Counted from the first letter of the stretch, positions 42,327-52,178 are shown. The stretch is 64,000 bases of DNA from Thermocrinis albus DSM 14484 (GCF_000025605.1 NC_013894.1:1039529-1103528), one strand, 5' to 3'. Numbers and translations are program-made. Notes: a model not told the origin generated them from the letters alone.

Positions 42327-43077
42327 GGTTCTATTTCTGGGAACAGCGGGTGGTAGAGGTAGCGTATTTCGGTTTTTACGTCGTTCCGGTGGTTTCCTCC
42401 TTCAGTTAAGGGGTGTGTGGATTCACGTGGATCCTGGACCAGGGGCCTTCGTCTATTTACACCAGATGGGCTTAGACCCAAGAAACATAGACATCGTAGT
42501 CCTTTCACACCTTCACTTAGATCACTCCGCTGATGTTAACGTAGTGATAGAGGCAGCCTCCGAAGGAGGCAAAAACAGGAGGGTGGTTCTGGTAGCACCA
42601 AGAACTGCTTTAGAGGGAGAGGACAGAGTGGTTTTACCCTACATCAGGAAAGAACGTGTGGGAGCTGAGTACGTGCTGGAGGAAGGTACAGAGATAAAAC
42701 ATGCCGGCATAAGTATCAGAGCTGTTATGAAACACCGTCATCACGGAGTAGAAACCTACGCCCTTCTGTTTGATAACAGGGTTCTTTATGTTTCGTGTGC
42801 CCTTTACGAAGATAAGATGCTGGATATGTATCCCAAAAACGTGGATGTTACCATCATCAACACCACCCTCTACAAAAAGAGTAAGTATGTAGAACATCTA
42901 AGTGTGGAGGATGCTAAAAAGATCATAGGGAGTGTTCGGCCTAAGTTGGCCGTGCTCACTCACTTCGGTTACGAAATTCTCAAAAACATGGACCCTCAAG
43001 CGATAGCTTCTGAGGTGGAAGAAAGTACGGGTATTCGCACCGTATCCGCCTATGACGGAATGGAGGTGATCTTTTAG
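42316..43077 (+). CDS. Metallo-beta-lactamase-fold hydrolase
   Basis: 253 residues with HLHLDHSADV (HxHxDH), the later MKHRHH and LAVLTHFGYE histidines. It resembles the RNase Z/PhnP-like group, but the usual aspartate motif between strands is replaced by SCALYEDK, so activity is uncertain. TTG start at 42316 overlaps the ferredoxin gene by 11 nt; alternatives are not better. Confidence 0.8.
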   Translation: MKDRVLFLGTAGGRGSVFRFLRRSGGFLLQLRGVWIHVDPGPGAFVYLHQMGLDPRNIDIVVLSHLHLDHSADVNVVIEAASEGGKNRRVVLVAPRTALEGEDRVVLPYIRKERVGAEYVLEEGTEIKHAGISIRAVMKHRHHGVETYALLFDNRVLYVSCALYEDKMLDMYPKNVDVTIINTTLYKKSKYVEHLSVEDAKKIIGSVRPKLAVLTHFGYEILKNMDPQAIASEVEESTGIRTVSAYDGMEVIF

Positions 43078-43553
43078 TGCTGGAGGTGTTTTTCCCGGAA
43101 CTTAAGAAACAAGCGGAAGAGTGGGTTCAACATTATGGATACACAGCTCTCTTTATCCTATCCTTCACAGAATCCGTACTCCAACCTGTTCCACCTTTTC
43201 CTTTTATAACAGCTGCGCCCCTCTTTAAGCTGGATCCTTATGTGGCCGGTTTGGTGGCCCTTGTAGGAAACGTTTTGGGTGCATTGGTGGCTTACTTTTT
43301 GGCGCGCTATGTGGGAGAGGGTTTTGTGAGGAAACTTTTGGGAGAGAAGAGGTTTTTGAAGGGAGAAGCTCTCTTTAACAGATACGGCTTTTGGGCAGTG
43401 TTGATAGGAGAACCTTACAAACTGGTCTGCTGGCTTTCCGGTATATTTGGTATGCCTCTTTGGAGATTTCTTCTGGCAAGCCTTATAGCAAGGGGTGTGA
43501 GGATAGCTTTCTTTGTCTTCTGGGGAGACCTTCTGAGAAGGTGGGTGTCTTAA
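43077..43553 (+). CDS. DedA/VTT-like membrane protein
   Basis: 158 residues. Hydrophobic protein with the VTT/DedA core (TESVLQPVPPFPFITAAPLF, GNVLGALVAYFLARYVGEGF, GRYGFW-like RYGFWAVLIGE, LVCWLSGIFGMPLWRFLLAS). DedA proteins act in lipid scrambling and membrane homeostasis. Starts with GTG in the preceding stop codon (TAGTG). Confidence 0.8.
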   Translation: MLEVFFPELKKQAEEWVQHYGYTALFILSFTESVLQPVPPFPFITAAPLFKLDPYVAGLVALVGNVLGALVAYFLARYVGEGFVRKLLGEKRFLKGEALFNRYGFWAVLIGEPYKLVCWLSGIFGMPLWRFLLASLIARGVRIAFFVFWGDLLRRWVS

Positions 43554-43556
43554 AAG

Positions 43557-43628
43557 TGGGTGCGGGAGGACTCGAACCCCCAACCGGGCGGTTATGAGCC
43601 GCCCGCTCTGCCATTGAGCTACGCACCC
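43557..43628 (-). tRNA. tRNA with CAT anticodon (Met elongator or Ile2)
   Basis: Acceptor GGGTGCG/CGCACCC, D arm GCTCAATGGCAGAGC, anticodon stem GGCGG/CCGCC with loop CTCATAA, T arm GGGGG-TTCGAGT-CCTCC. CCA is not encoded. An initiator is unlikely; elongator Met and lysidine-modified Ile2 cannot be separated by eye. Confidence 0.93.
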
Positions 43629-43674
43629 ATCTCCAAGATTAATATTATAAAAAAACCTAACTGCTGTGGCAAGG

Positions 43675-43680
43675 TATAAT
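43675..43680 (+). promoter_or_regulatory. -10 box of structured leader
   Basis: TATAAT whose start site would fall near 43687, right at the first paired base of the RNA element that precedes the M23 peptidase gene. No clear -35. Confidence 0.5.
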
Positions 43681-43687
43681 AGAGGTA

Positions 43688-43781
43688 GGGGGTGTTCAAA
43701 TGGCGCCTGCCGGGTCTCTGGACACCCATAAAGGGCGCGTTACAAATAGCCCGGCACCTTGCTGGGTAAGGAGGAAGAGGG
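43688..43781 (+). ncRNA. Candidate structured RNA leader (possible riboswitch)
   Basis: GGGTGTTC (43690-43697) pairs with GGACACCC (43720-43727). Its loop holds TGCCGGG (43708-43714), complementary to CCCGGCA (43750-43756), and GCGCC (43703-43707), complementary to GGCGC (43734-43738). CCCGGCA can instead pair with TGCTGGG (43760-43766), forming a hairpin next to the ribosome site AAGGAGGA (43768-43775). The alternatives are mutually exclusive, the pattern expected of a translational switch. I match it to no known riboswitch class. Confidence 0.5.
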
Positions 43782-44402
43782 ATGAGAAAGATGTTAGCAG
43801 TGCTGCTGTTGTTGGGTGGTGTGAGTAATACGGTGCCTGTGGTTAACTCCTTGGGTGTGGGTGGCCCGTCGGAGGATCCCTTTCCCATACCCCCCGACAA
43901 AGACATAAACCTCAAGGTAGAGGAGGATATGGACACCCAGAAGGTGAGGGATATAGTGGAGAAGGAGATCTCCCTTTCCGAGGCCATGCAGGAGTTGGCT
44001 AATGTCAAAACTGTGGAGATGGCAAGGCCAGACATATGGCCTGTGGTGGGTATAATAACATCCGACTACGGATGGCGTACCATAGGTGGTTCGAGAGAGT
44101 TTCACACAGGTGTTGATATATCGGCACCATACGGTGCACCTGTGAGTGTGTCTGCAGATGGAAGAGTCATATTCGCAGGTTGGCTCAAGGGTTACGGAAA
44201 AACGGTGATAGTATACCATGGCTATGGTTTCGTTACCCTTTACGCTCACCTTTCCTCCATACTGGTGGATTACGGGGAGAGAGTGGTGAAAGGTCAGGTG
44301 ATAGGGAAAGTAGGTTCCACGGGAAGGGCTTTTGGAACACACCTCCATTACGAGGTTCTCAAGTACGGTATAAGGCAGAACCCTATAGCTTACCTTCCCT
44401 AA
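43782..44402 (+). CDS. M23 family peptidoglycan endopeptidase
   Basis: 206 residues. Signal-like N-terminus (MRKMLAVLLLLGGVSNTVPVV), a linker, then the LytM/M23 domain with zinc ligands FHTGVDI (HxxxD) and the HLHYEV motif (HxH). It cleaves cell-wall cross-links or, if degenerate, activates amidases; the catalytic residues look intact. Preceded by a possible regulatory RNA and convergent with a DUF507 gene (4-bp overlap). Confidence 0.9.
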   Translation: MRKMLAVLLLLGGVSNTVPVVNSLGVGGPSEDPFPIPPDKDINLKVEEDMDTQKVRDIVEKEISLSEAMQELANVKTVEMARPDIWPVVGIITSDYGWRTIGGSREFHTGVDISAPYGAPVSVSADGRVIFAGWLKGYGKTVIVYHGYGFVTLYAHLSSILVDYGERVVKGQVIGKVGSTGRAFGTHLHYEVLKYGIRQNPIAYLP

Positions 44403-44947
44403 AGGAGGCCTCTCTTTCTGAGAGCGTCCTCGTATATACGTCTGTACAGATGGTTCCACTCGGGGGTCCCTTCCACTATCTTCTTGGAGTAAGCTTTTAT
44501 CCTTTCCCTCACCTCCCTATCTATCTCCTCTTCTTCCTTTACAGCCTCCATAAGAATGTTCCTTATCTTCCCTCTTATCACGTGGGGATCTTCGTAAATT
44601 TCCACCGTTTCGTCTTCCATAATGAGATCCTTTATAGCGTTGGCCACTTGGTTCATGCGTTCCCTTCTGTTGGTGTGGATGTTCATCTCCTCTGCCAGTT
44701 TTGCTCTTACAACCCTGTAGGCGGTTCTGTAATCTAAGCTGGTTTCTTCCAAAAGAGACAGCTTTTCTCTAAGTATTTCCTTGGTCTTTTCGTCCAGGAG
44801 TTTTTCCTCTTCTTCCGCTTTTTTAAAAACTGCTATAATCTTCTTCTTAAAAGTATACGGGTCCTCTGGCTCTATTATTCTCTCCTCTGTGAGCTCCTTC
44901 ACTATTCTGTCCGCTATTCTTTCCACCAGCTTCTCTGGTAGTCTCAT
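44399..44947 (-). CDS. Duplicated DUF507 protein
   Basis: 182 residues formed by two copies of the ~90-residue DUF507 domain: LVERIADRIVKEL...EPEDPYTFKKKIIAVFK in the first half and MNQVANAIKDLIMED...EDPHVIRGKIRNILMEA in the second. All-helical, highly charged, function unknown. TATAAT on the minus strand (44956-44961) lies 8 nt before the ATG, within the end of the upstream gene. Confidence 0.82.
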   Translation of the reverse strand: MRLPEKLVERIADRIVKELTEERIIEPEDPYTFKKKIIAVFKKAEEEEKLLDEKTKEILREKLSLLEETSLDYRTAYRVVRAKLAEEMNIHTNRRERMNQVANAIKDLIMEDETVEIYEDPHVIRGKIRNILMEAVKEEEEIDREVRERIKAYSKKIVEGTPEWNHLYRRIYEDALRKRGLL

Positions 44948-44956
44948 AAAAGGTTA

Positions 44957-45673
44957 TTATACCATGAAGAAACTATCAAGGGTGAGAGCTACATCCCTTT
45001 CGTAAGATCCGTCCTCGGTGTTGATAATAAGTGGTTTTTCTATTATCATCTGAGATCTCATGTTTTTTCTTCCGTGTATGCGTACAAGACGTGCGTTTTT
45101 GCTCAGTTTCGGATAAAAAAACATAACATGTACGGGTGCTATGTTGTATCTTTTCATATTTTCTACAGCCTCTAAAAATCTAAAAGACGGAATAAGTATA
45201 TTCAAGTGTCCTCCATCCTTTAGTAAATAGCTGGAAGCTTTTATAAAATCCTCCAGTTTTGTATCCATCTCAAAATGGTATCCACCGTCCTTTGATCCCC
45301 AGTGAGCAGGATAGAAGGGTGGATTAACTATAACAGCATCTGCTGTATATCTCTTTAAAAAATGTTCCACATCTCTCACATCTCCCTCCACTACGCTCAC
45401 CTTATCCTGCAGTTGGTTTACCTTAACGTTGTACCTTAAAAGCTCCAACATGAGGGAGTCCCTCTCTACGGCCAGCACATGACAGGAGTACCTGAGAGCT
45501 GTCAGTACACTGAGAGCACCGAAACCTGCCCCAAGGTCCACCACAGTAGAAGTTCTCTTTATACCTCTGAGATGAGCGACGAAGAGAATCTCTATTATGG
45601 AGAGTCTGTGCCGTCTGGGTTGACGAAACTTTACCTTACCTCTGAAGAACTCAAACTCCTTAAAGGTTTCCAA
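44957..45673 (-). CDS. N6-adenine methyltransferase, TrmN6/YfiC-like
   Basis: 238-residue class I methyltransferase with SAM-binding VVDLGAGFGALSVLTAL, VEGDVRD and the N6-adenine catalytic motif VNPPFYPAHWG. This group modifies A37 of tRNA1-Val in E. coli. Its start overlaps atpC by 14 nt. Confidence 0.85.
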   Translation of the reverse strand: METFKEFEFFRGKVKFRQPRRHRLSIIEILFVAHLRGIKRTSTVVDLGAGFGALSVLTALRYSCHVLAVERDSLMLELLRYNVKVNQLQDKVSVVEGDVRDVEHFLKRYTADAVIVNPPFYPAHWGSKDGGYHFEMDTKLEDFIKASSYLLKDGGHLNILIPSFRFLEAVENMKRYNIAPVHVMFFYPKLSKNARLVRIHGRKNMRSQMIIEKPLIINTEDGSYERDVALTLDSFFMV

Positions 45674-46061
45674 ATCTCTCCACGAGCTCCAACAGAGTTC
45701 TTGCCCTCTCCATCTGTCTGAGGTATTCCTCGTACTCCTCCACTGTGGTGGCTGTGGCCAGCTTTTTCACCGCTTCATCAAAGAGTTCCTTTTCCCTTCC
45801 TGGGTCTATGGAGCCTATTGGGTAGGCCTCCTCTGCCAGCACTATCACCTTGGTAGGCGTTACGTCCACAAATCCATAGGTCACAGCAAAGCCGTTCTCC
45901 TGCTTGCCGTCAAAGTACAGAAGTCCCGGTTTGAGGAGCGTCATCAGATACATGTGTTTTTCCAAAACTCCTATCTCTCCCTCTACGGTGGGAATGTTCA
46001 CCGACGTCACGTCGTTGGAAAAAACTATACCCTTAGGTGTTACTACCTCTACTCTTATCAT
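45660..46061 (-). CDS. atpC: ATP synthase epsilon subunit
   Basis: 133 residues, normal length. Family segments are VEVVTPKGIVFSNDVTSVNIP, EGEIGVLEKHMYLMTLL and the C-terminal helical pair ELFDEAVKKLA...LRQMERARTLLELVE. It regulates the F1 rotor. Here it stands apart from other ATP synthase genes, behind an Fe-S subunit gene (ATGA-type 4-nt overlap), in line with the broken-up operons of Aquificaceae. Confidence 0.92.
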   Translation of the reverse strand: MIRVEVVTPKGIVFSNDVTSVNIPTVEGEIGVLEKHMYLMTLLKPGLLYFDGKQENGFAVTYGFVDVTPTKVIVLAEEAYPIGSIDPGREKELFDEAVKKLATATTVEEYEEYLRQMERARTLLELVERFGNL

Positions 46062-46738
46062 GCTTCTGTATTATAAATCATAAGTTCCCTTATCAGAGTA
46101 GCAGGTTGTACTTCCTTTGGACACACGTTGTTGCATTTGTTACAAGAAAGACAGTGATAGAGGTATCCTTCTTCCACAGCCTGTTTTAATCTCAGCTGTG
46201 GCTTTCTGTCTCTTGGATCCATCAGGAAACGGAAGATCTTGGCAAAAAAGAGAGGACCCGCGTACCTTTCTTCCAAGGTCTGGGGACAGTAGGACTGGCA
46301 CGCAAAACACAGGATACAGTCAGAGGCCTCTTCTATCTTTCTGCTTCTCTCCTGCTCTATCCTCGGTTCTTCTTTTCTCTCCTCTATCCAGGCTCCTATA
46401 TCTCTCAACTTTCTGATGGCTGGATCTATGTCTACTGCCAGATCCTTTATGACCCTGAAGTTCTTCAGTGGTTCTACTATGACTTCCCTCTGGGTGATGA
46501 CATAAGGAAGTACCTGTTCTTTACATGCCAGCTTGGGATACCCGTTTATGTAGATAGTACATGTGCCGCATATTCCCGCCCTGCAGAAGTGTCTGAAGGT
46601 AAGGGTAGGGTCTTGCTCTTCCTTTATACGCTGGAGCGCTTCTAAGAAGGTCATACCTTCCTCGTACTTAACGTGATAAGTTTCATAGCGCACACCTTTC
46701 TCTCTGTCCTCTCTCCTTATCCTCAGCTTCAGATACAT
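46058..46738 (-). CDS. frdB: Fumarate reductase/succinate dehydrogenase Fe-S subunit
   Basis: 226 residues. N-terminal [2Fe-2S] domain with CRAGICGTC and the later C (LACKEQ), then a bacterial ferredoxin domain with CILCFACQSYCP and CLSCNKCNNVCP binding [4Fe-4S] and [3Fe-4S]. In a reductive TCA organism it would run as fumarate reductase. No flavoprotein or anchor genes are adjacent. No Shine-Dalgarno; TATATT ends 8 nt before the ATG. Confidence 0.9.
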   Translation of the reverse strand: MYLKLRIRREDREKGVRYETYHVKYEEGMTFLEALQRIKEEQDPTLTFRHFCRAGICGTCTIYINGYPKLACKEQVLPYVITQREVIVEPLKNFRVIKDLAVDIDPAIRKLRDIGAWIEERKEEPRIEQERSRKIEEASDCILCFACQSYCPQTLEERYAGPLFFAKIFRFLMDPRDRKPQLRLKQAVEEGYLYHCLSCNKCNNVCPKEVQPATLIRELMIYNTEA

Positions 46739-46754
46739 GGGAGATAAATATAAT

Positions 46755-47585
46755 TCAACCTCTCCTCAACTTGGATAGAAGTTTTTCCCAGAAAGAAAGT
46801 CTATGGGGAACAACGCCTATAGGTAACCTGCTGAGAGCTAAGGATAGTTCCCTTGTCAACTCCTGATGAAAGGGGTTCTGCTGCACTATGCTTCTTATGA
46901 GCTTTGGGCTGTATCTTATACCTCCTAGGTACATCACCTGAGCAGGTGTAAACTTCTGGCATACAGTGTTTATACTTTCGTAAACACGCCTCGCTTCGTC
47001 CTCGTGGCTCACCTTATTAACTATAAGATAGAAGTTCTTAACACCACACTCTAAGCTCAGCACCTTTATAAGTCCGTATGCATCAGCAACGGCGGTAGGT
47101 TCAGGTGTCGTTATCACTATAGGGAAGTGGGAAGAGGATACTATGGAAAGTGTGTCGTTGTGTATGCCAGGTGGTGTATCAAATACCACAATGTCGTAGT
47201 TTTTCTCTGCGTACTCCTGAAGGAGCAGTATGAGGTTTCTCAGTTGTTTTTCCGGTAAGTTCACTAGTTCCCTTACACCGCTTCCACTGGAGATAAAATG
47301 GAGCCCCTCCTCTATAGGTATAGAGATCTCATCCAGGCTTGCCTCGCCTCTGAAGAAGTGATACAGGTTCTTGGGTGGTGCGATACCCAACATAAGGTGG
47401 ATGTTGCTGAGTCCAAGGTCACCGTCTATGAGAAGCACTCTTTTGCCCTGCTTCCTCAGAATACTACCTATGTTAATGCTCAGTAGAGTCTTGCCTACAC
47501 CTCCCTTCCCACTGGCTACAGCCAGGTAAGGAACGTATCTTTCCTTACCTTCAACCACCCTCAGGTGCTGGGCCTGACCTTCCAT
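46755..47585 (-). CDS. flhG: Flagellar number regulator FlhG (MinD-like ATPase)
   Basis: 276-residue ParA/MinD-type ATPase with deviant Walker A SGKGGVGKTLLS, LLIDGDLGLSNIHLMLG and VVFDTPPGIHNDT. Position next to flhF and flhA identifies it as FlhG/FleN, which limits flagella number; a true MinD is encoded at 60930-61724. The ATG at 47585 follows GGAGG and lies inside the end of flhF. Confidence 0.9.
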   Translation of the reverse strand: MEGQAQHLRVVEGKERYVPYLAVASGKGGVGKTLLSINIGSILRKQGKRVLLIDGDLGLSNIHLMLGIAPPKNLYHFFRGEASLDEISIPIEEGLHFISSGSGVRELVNLPEKQLRNLILLLQEYAEKNYDIVVFDTPPGIHNDTLSIVSSSHFPIVITTPEPTAVADAYGLIKVLSLECGVKNFYLIVNKVSHEDEARRVYESINTVCQKFTPAQVMYLGGIRYSPKLIRSIVQQNPFHQELTRELSLALSRLPIGVVPHRLSFWEKLLSKLRRG

Positions 47586-48687
47586 GATTGACCTCCAGTA
47601 AAAGTTGAGCCAGAAATCGACCGTTAGCCAACACGATGTCTTCTGGTACACGTTGTCCGTTGGTGAAGCAAAGTATAGGTAGTTTTGTTCTAAAGGCTAC
47701 GTTAATTATGTTTCCAAAGTAAGCGGTCTCATCTACTTTGGTGAACACTAGCCCCTCCAAAGGAAGAAAGCTGAAATGCTCTACAGCTTCATACATTATC
47801 CTCTCATCGGTATTGGCGCTCAGAGTTAGGTAAAGTTCCACTGTAGGTAGACGGTGGAAGAAGGTGGCGAGCTCTCTTATCCTCATCTCATCATACTGAC
47901 TTCTACCGGCTGTATCCACCAACAGAAGATCCATAGAGGACAGCTCTCCCACGCACTCTCTTAGCTTCTGGGGTGTATCAGCGATACGGAAGGGTATTTC
48001 CATAAGATGAGCATAAGTCCTCAGTTGTTCCCGAGCACCTACCCTGTAACTATCTACGGTTATTACTCCTATCCTCTTACCGCTCTTCTTCAACACATAA
48101 GCCAGCTTTGCTAGGGTTGTTGTCTTCCCTACACCCGTAGGCCCTAGAAGAGCAATCACCCTAAAATCCTTCCACCTCTCCATGGGTTCCTTTATCATAG
48201 GTACGTTCCTCTCTATACCCTCCGTTAGAGACTCCAGAACTTCACCTTTGAGATCCAGTTTCCTGATTTCGTAGTCATACCCACAGGCGGCTTCCATTAT
48301 AGCCTTTGCCACATCTCGTGCAACACCTCTCTCCAGAAGTTTCTTCATGATCTGGGTTGCCCTCATGGAGTACTCTTCCTGTGATGTGTTCTTTTCCTCC
48401 TCTACCTGTGGTCTTTTCATTGTTTGAAGCACTTCCTTCAAAGTTTCCTTGAGTTTTTCCAGTTCCGCGTACACATCCTCCTGCTTTTTGAGTTGGTAAG
48501 CAAAATCCTCCGTATCGGGTAATCCTACTGTAACCTCAAGGAACGACCTTCTCGGAAAAGGCAAGAAGGGTATGATCCTCTTCTTCACTATACGGGTGGA
48601 GAGAATCACGGCATCGGGTCCATAAATGGCCCTCACTTCTTCCACAGCTTTCTGCAAAGATTCCGCCATGAACTTTTTAATCTTCAT
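47551..48687 (-). CDS. flhF: Flagellar placement GTPase FlhF
   Basis: 378 residues: N-terminal basic/B domain ([20 protein letters not shown]), then an SRP-type NG domain with [31 protein letters not shown] and DTAGRSQYD. It sets the site of polar flagellum assembly with FlhG. Overlaps flhA by 11 nt and flhG by 35 nt. Confidence 0.94.
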   Translation of the reverse strand: MKIKKFMAESLQKAVEEVRAIYGPDAVILSTRIVKKRIIPFLPFPRRSFLEVTVGLPDTEDFAYQLKKQEDVYAELEKLKETLKEVLQTMKRPQVEEEKNTSQEEYSMRATQIMKKLLERGVARDVAKAIMEAACGYDYEIRKLDLKGEVLESLTEGIERNVPMIKEPMERWKDFRVIALLGPTGVGKTTTLAKLAYVLKKSGKRIGVITVDSYRVGAREQLRTYAHLMEIPFRIADTPQKLRECVGELSSMDLLLVDTAGRSQYDEMRIRELATFFHRLPTVELYLTLSANTDERIMYEAVEHFSFLPLEGLVFTKVDETAYFGNIINVAFRTKLPILCFTNGQRVPEDIVLANGRFLAQLLLEVNHGRSGPAPEGG

Positions 48688-50710
48688 CTATAACTCCCAA
48701 TACCTTTAGGTTTACCTGTCTATCCAGTTCGTTGTAAGAGAGTACCACCAGATGGGGTAGGTATGCTTCCAAAACCCTCTTGATCTGTCTCCTAACAGGT
48801 GTAGGTGTAATGAGGAGAGGCTTTGCATGGTGAGGTACAAAGTGGGAGAGTTGGGAAGAGATCTTGGGGTATATAACGTTAATCACCGTATCCAAAAAGT
48901 CCTCTTCTTTACCCTCCTGAAGGAATACCACGAGTTTTGTCTCAAGTTTTGGAGAGAGCACAAGGGCGTAAAGTGTACCATCGGTGGTGTAAAGTTTGGT
49001 GATCCTCTTAGCCATCCTCTGCCTTACGTACTCTGTCAAAAGGTCTGGATCCTTCGTCTGATCTATATAGTCCGCCAATGTCTCCACTATGGTAATAAGA
49101 TCGTTAATGGGTATTCCTTCCCTCAGGAGGTTCTGTAACACTCTGTGCAGGACTGACATAGGTACCACATCGGGTACCAGTCCCTGAAGGGCCTTAGGAT
49201 ATCTTCTGGAAACATTCTCCACCAAGTCCATAACCTCTGCTCTACCTAATATCTCATGGAGATTCCGCTTTATGGTTTCGGAGAGGTGTGTCGTTATCAC
49301 AGTAGGTAAGTCAACCACTACGTATCCCATCCTCTGTGCCTCGTCCTTGTCTTCAGGATCTATCCAGTAAGCTTTGAGTTTAAAAGCTGGATCCTGTGTC
49401 AGGCGTCCTTCCAGCTCCCCCTTTGCCCCACCCATATCTATTGCCAGATACTTCCCGGGAACCACTTCATACGAGTCTATCTCCACACCCCTTATTAGAA
49501 TACGGTACTGGTGTGGTCTAAGTCTGAGATTGTCCCTTATATGTACGAGAGGTATGATGACACCCATCTCCTGAGCTATCTGTTTTCTTATAGTTTTTAT
49601 CCTCTCTGGAATTTCACCACCCTGGGCCTCATCCACATACACGATGAGGCCATACCCCACCTCGAAGGAGATGGTTTCAGGCTGAGGTACGATCTCCTCT
49701 CTCTGTTCCTGTAAAGTTCTCTGCTGAGCAAACACTTTTTCCAGTTCTTTCAACTCCTGTTCCTTAAGGGATCTTCTGAGGGCATAGTAAAGGCCAAAGA
49801 GGAGAACCACCATGAAGAGGAATGGGGGCTTGGGAAGACCCGGTAGAAGACCTACGAAGGCGAGAAGACCTGCGGAGAAAAGGAAGACACGAGGTTCTTT
49901 TGAAAACTCACTGACGATAGATCTACTAAGTTGGTCTTGAGAAGAGGATTTGGTAACTATTATGCCAGCTGCCGTTGACAGGAGAAGAGCCGGTATCTGA
50001 CTGGCCAAGCCTTCACCTACTGTCAACAGCGTGTAGGTGGATACAGCCTCCACGAAGGGCATACCTTTACCCAGTATACCTATCAAAAGCCCCCCCACTA
50101 TACTGAGGAAGAGTATGATAAGAGCTGCGATGGCATCACCCCTTATAAACTTACTGGCACCGTCCATAGCACCGTAAAAGGCCGATTCTGTCTCTAACTG
50201 TTCTCTCCTCTTCTTTGCCTCTTCCTCGGTTATTATCCCTGCGTTGAGATCCGCATCTATGCTCATCTGTTTTCCAGGTAGGGCGTCGAGAGTGAACCTG
50301 GCAGCCACTTCGGATATCCTCTCAGCTCCTCTGGTGATCACTACAAAGTTGATAATTATGAAGATGAAAAATACGATCATACCTACCACCACATCTCCAC
50401 CTACTACGAATCTTCCGAAACCTTCTATGATATGTCCCGCCGCGTGTGTACCTTCATGACCATGTAAAAGTATCCTCCTAGCGGCAGCTACGTTGAGGGA
50501 TAACCGTAGGAGTGTTCCCATGAGGAGAAGAGAGGGGAACGTTGAAAGTTCCAAAGGGTTCTTTATGAAGGTAGTGAGGACCAACACAGTGAGAGAAAAG
50601 CTTATACTCAGCGTAAGGAGGAGATCCAACAGAAAAGCTGGTACAGGTAGAAGTATCGCAGAAAGGACTACCACAAAGGCCAGTAAGACCCACCCTTCTC
50701 TGTATCCCAC
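48677..50710 (-). CDS. flhA: Flagellar export gate protein FlhA
   Basis: 677 residues: about eight N-terminal helices (including the FHIPEP-like [17 protein letters not shown] segment), and a large cytoplasmic domain with [29 protein letters not shown] and [13 protein letters not shown]. It forms the nonameric ring of the export apparatus. The GTG start at 50710 is only 17 bp from the divergent rimP ATG. Confidence 0.95.
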   Translation of the reverse strand: MGYREGWVLLAFVVVLSAILLPVPAFLLDLLLTLSISFSLTVLVLTTFIKNPLELSTFPSLLLMGTLLRLSLNVAAARRILLHGHEGTHAAGHIIEGFGRFVVGGDVVVGMIVFFIFIIINFVVITRGAERISEVAARFTLDALPGKQMSIDADLNAGIITEEEAKKRREQLETESAFYGAMDGASKFIRGDAIAALIILFLSIVGGLLIGILGKGMPFVEAVSTYTLLTVGEGLASQIPALLLSTAAGIIVTKSSSQDQLSRSIVSEFSKEPRVFLFSAGLLAFVGLLPGLPKPPFLFMVVLLFGLYYALRRSLKEQELKELEKVFAQQRTLQEQREEIVPQPETISFEVGYGLIVYVDEAQGGEIPERIKTIRKQIAQEMGVIIPLVHIRDNLRLRPHQYRILIRGVEIDSYEVVPGKYLAIDMGGAKGELEGRLTQDPAFKLKAYWIDPEDKDEAQRMGYVVVDLPTVITTHLSETIKRNLHEILGRAEVMDLVENVSRRYPKALQGLVPDVVPMSVLHRVLQNLLREGIPINDLITIVETLADYIDQTKDPDLLTEYVRQRMAKRITKLYTTDGTLYALVLSPKLETKLVVFLQEGKEEDFLDTVINVIYPKISSQLSHFVPHHAKPLLITPTPVRRQIKRVLEAYLPHLVVLSYNELDRQVNLKVLGVIDED

Positions 50711-50712
50711 GA

Positions 50713-50720
50713 AGTATAAT
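50713..50720. promoter_or_regulatory. Overlapping -10 elements between flhA and rimP
   Basis: TATAAT at 50715-50720 ends 7 nt before the rimP ATG (50728), with no ribosome site; TATACT faces flhA on the other strand at 50713-50718. The whole intergenic gap is 17 bp. Confidence 0.4.
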
Positions 50721-50727
50721 TTTATCC

Positions 50728-51201
50728 ATGCAGATAAACGAAAAAGCTATAGTGGAGAGAGTAAAGGAGCTGGTAACGCCTCTGGTAAAGAAGATGGGTT
50801 ACAGACTGTTTGATGTGGAATTCAAACCGGAGAGGGGGTGGGTACTGAGGATAATACTGGACAAAGAGGGGGGAATCACCATAGGGGATTGTGAGGAGGT
50901 CAGTAGGAAGGTGAGCGCACTTCTGGACGTGGAGGATATAATCCCTTTCTCCTACATGCTGGAAGTCTCATCGCCTGGTCTAAACAGAGAACTCACCAAG
51001 CCGGAACACTTTGAGTTCTTTGAAGGAAGACTCGTGCGTGTTATACTGCGCCAGCCGGTGGAGGGACGCAGGGAGATAAAGGGGTACATAAGGGGTGTCA
51101 CGGAGGGGGTGCTGAAGCTGGAGGAAAAGGATTCGAGGAACATACTTCACGTACCTCTCAGCCACGTAGCTAGGGCCAATCTGGAGATGGAAGAATGGTA
51201 A
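50728..51201 (+). CDS. rimP: Ribosome maturation factor RimP
   Basis: 157 residues. Typical segments: [38 protein letters not shown], and [21 protein letters not shown], followed by a C-terminal SH3-like domain. Needed for 30S subunit maturation. First gene of rimP-nusA, a widely conserved pair; overlaps nusA by 7 nt. Confidence 0.95.
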   Translation: MQINEKAIVERVKELVTPLVKKMGYRLFDVEFKPERGWVLRIILDKEGGITIGDCEEVSRKVSALLDVEDIIPFSYMLEVSSPGLNRELTKPEHFEFFEGRLVRVILRQPVEGRREIKGYIRGVTEGVLKLEEKDSRNILHVPLSHVARANLEMEEW

Positions 51202-52178
51202 AGAACCTAAGAAGACTGATAGAACAGGTGGCCAAAGAGAAGAATCTACCCGAGTGGCTCGTAGAGAGAGCTCTCAGAAACTCCATAGCACTGGCCGTCA
51301 AGAAGTCTCAGAAGATCAGAGAGGATGTGGAAGTACAGCTGGAGGACGATCACATAAAAGCTTACCTGGTGCGTAGGAGTAAAGATCAGACTATTAAGTT
51401 ACCCATAGATATAGAACCGGCGGATATGGACAGGATAGCAGCTTACGCCGCCAAGGAGGAGTTTTTGAAGGAGCTGGAGAGAGCCGAGGAAGAGCGTAGT
51501 TACTTGGAGTTTGTGGAGTTGGAGGGTGAGATAGTGGTGGGGATAGTGAGAAAGGTTCAGGAGGATGGGGATCTTTTGGTGGATCTTGGAAAGGTGATGG
51601 GAGTTCTTCCCAAGAAGGAACAGATACCTAAGGAACATTACAAAGTGGGAGATAGATTGAGGGCTCTTTTACTGGAAGTGAGAAAAAGGCGAGGAAAGTA
51701 CGAGATAATCCTTTCACGTACCCACCCGCGCTTTTTAAAAAAACTCCTTGAGGCAGAGGTACCGGAGATAAAGGAGGGATACATCAAGGTGGAGGCTATA
51801 GCTCGCGAACCGGGTGAGAGGGCTAAGGTGTTGGTGAGCTCCACCGACTCCAGAATGGACCCTGTGGGGGTGGTGGTGGGTGTAAGAGGTTCCAAGATAG
51901 CTCCCATAACGGAGGAGCTCTCCGGTGAGCGTATAGACGTGATAAAAAAGAGTGATAGTGTAGAGGAGCTCATTAAACGTAGTCTGGCACCGGCACCTGT
52001 CAGTGCCGTTAGACTGTTCCCAGAAGAAAAGAGGGCTGAGGTGGCTGTACCGAAGGAGAAACTGTCTTTGGCCATAGGAAAAGGTGGGGTTAACGTCCGA
52101 CTTGCCAGTAAGATAACCGGTTGGCGCATAGATGTTTATTCAGAGGAGGATTTTGAAAAACTTACCAAGATGACATGA
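51195..52178 (+). CDS. nusA: Transcription factor NusA (short form)
   Basis: 327 residues: N-terminal RNA-polymerase-binding domain (to ~100), S1 domain (GEIVVGIVRKVQEDGDLLVDLG), and two KH domains (VRGSKIAPITEELSGERIDV; LAIGKGGVNVRLASKITGWRI). The C-terminal acidic repeats of proteobacterial NusA are absent, as in many thermophiles. ATGA overlap with the next gene. Confidence 0.95.
   Translation: MVKNLRRLIEQVAKEKNLPEWLVERALRNSIALAVKKSQKIREDVEVQLEDDHIKAYLVRRSKDQTIKLPIDIEPADMDRIAAYAAKEEFLKELERAEEERSYLEFVELEGEIVVGIVRKVQEDGDLLVDLGKVMGVLPKKEQIPKEHYKVGDRLRALLLEVRKRRGKYEIILSRTHPRFLKKLLEAEVPEIKEGYIKVEAIAREPGERAKVLVSSTDSRMDPVGVVVGVRGSKIAPITEELSGERIDVIKKSDSVEELIKRSLAPAPVSAVRLFPEEKRAEVAVPKEKLSLAIGKGGVNVRLASKITGWRIDVYSEEDFEKLTKMT

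Noticed and set aside
43688-43781. SRP RNA, cobalamin, TPP or c-di-GMP riboswitch
   Set aside because: None of the conserved sequence boxes of these classes is present; only the pairing pattern supports an RNA element.
46755-47585. A second MinD
   Set aside because: Context with flhF and flhA, and the divergent C-terminus, identify it as FlhG; MinD proper is in the minCDE cluster.
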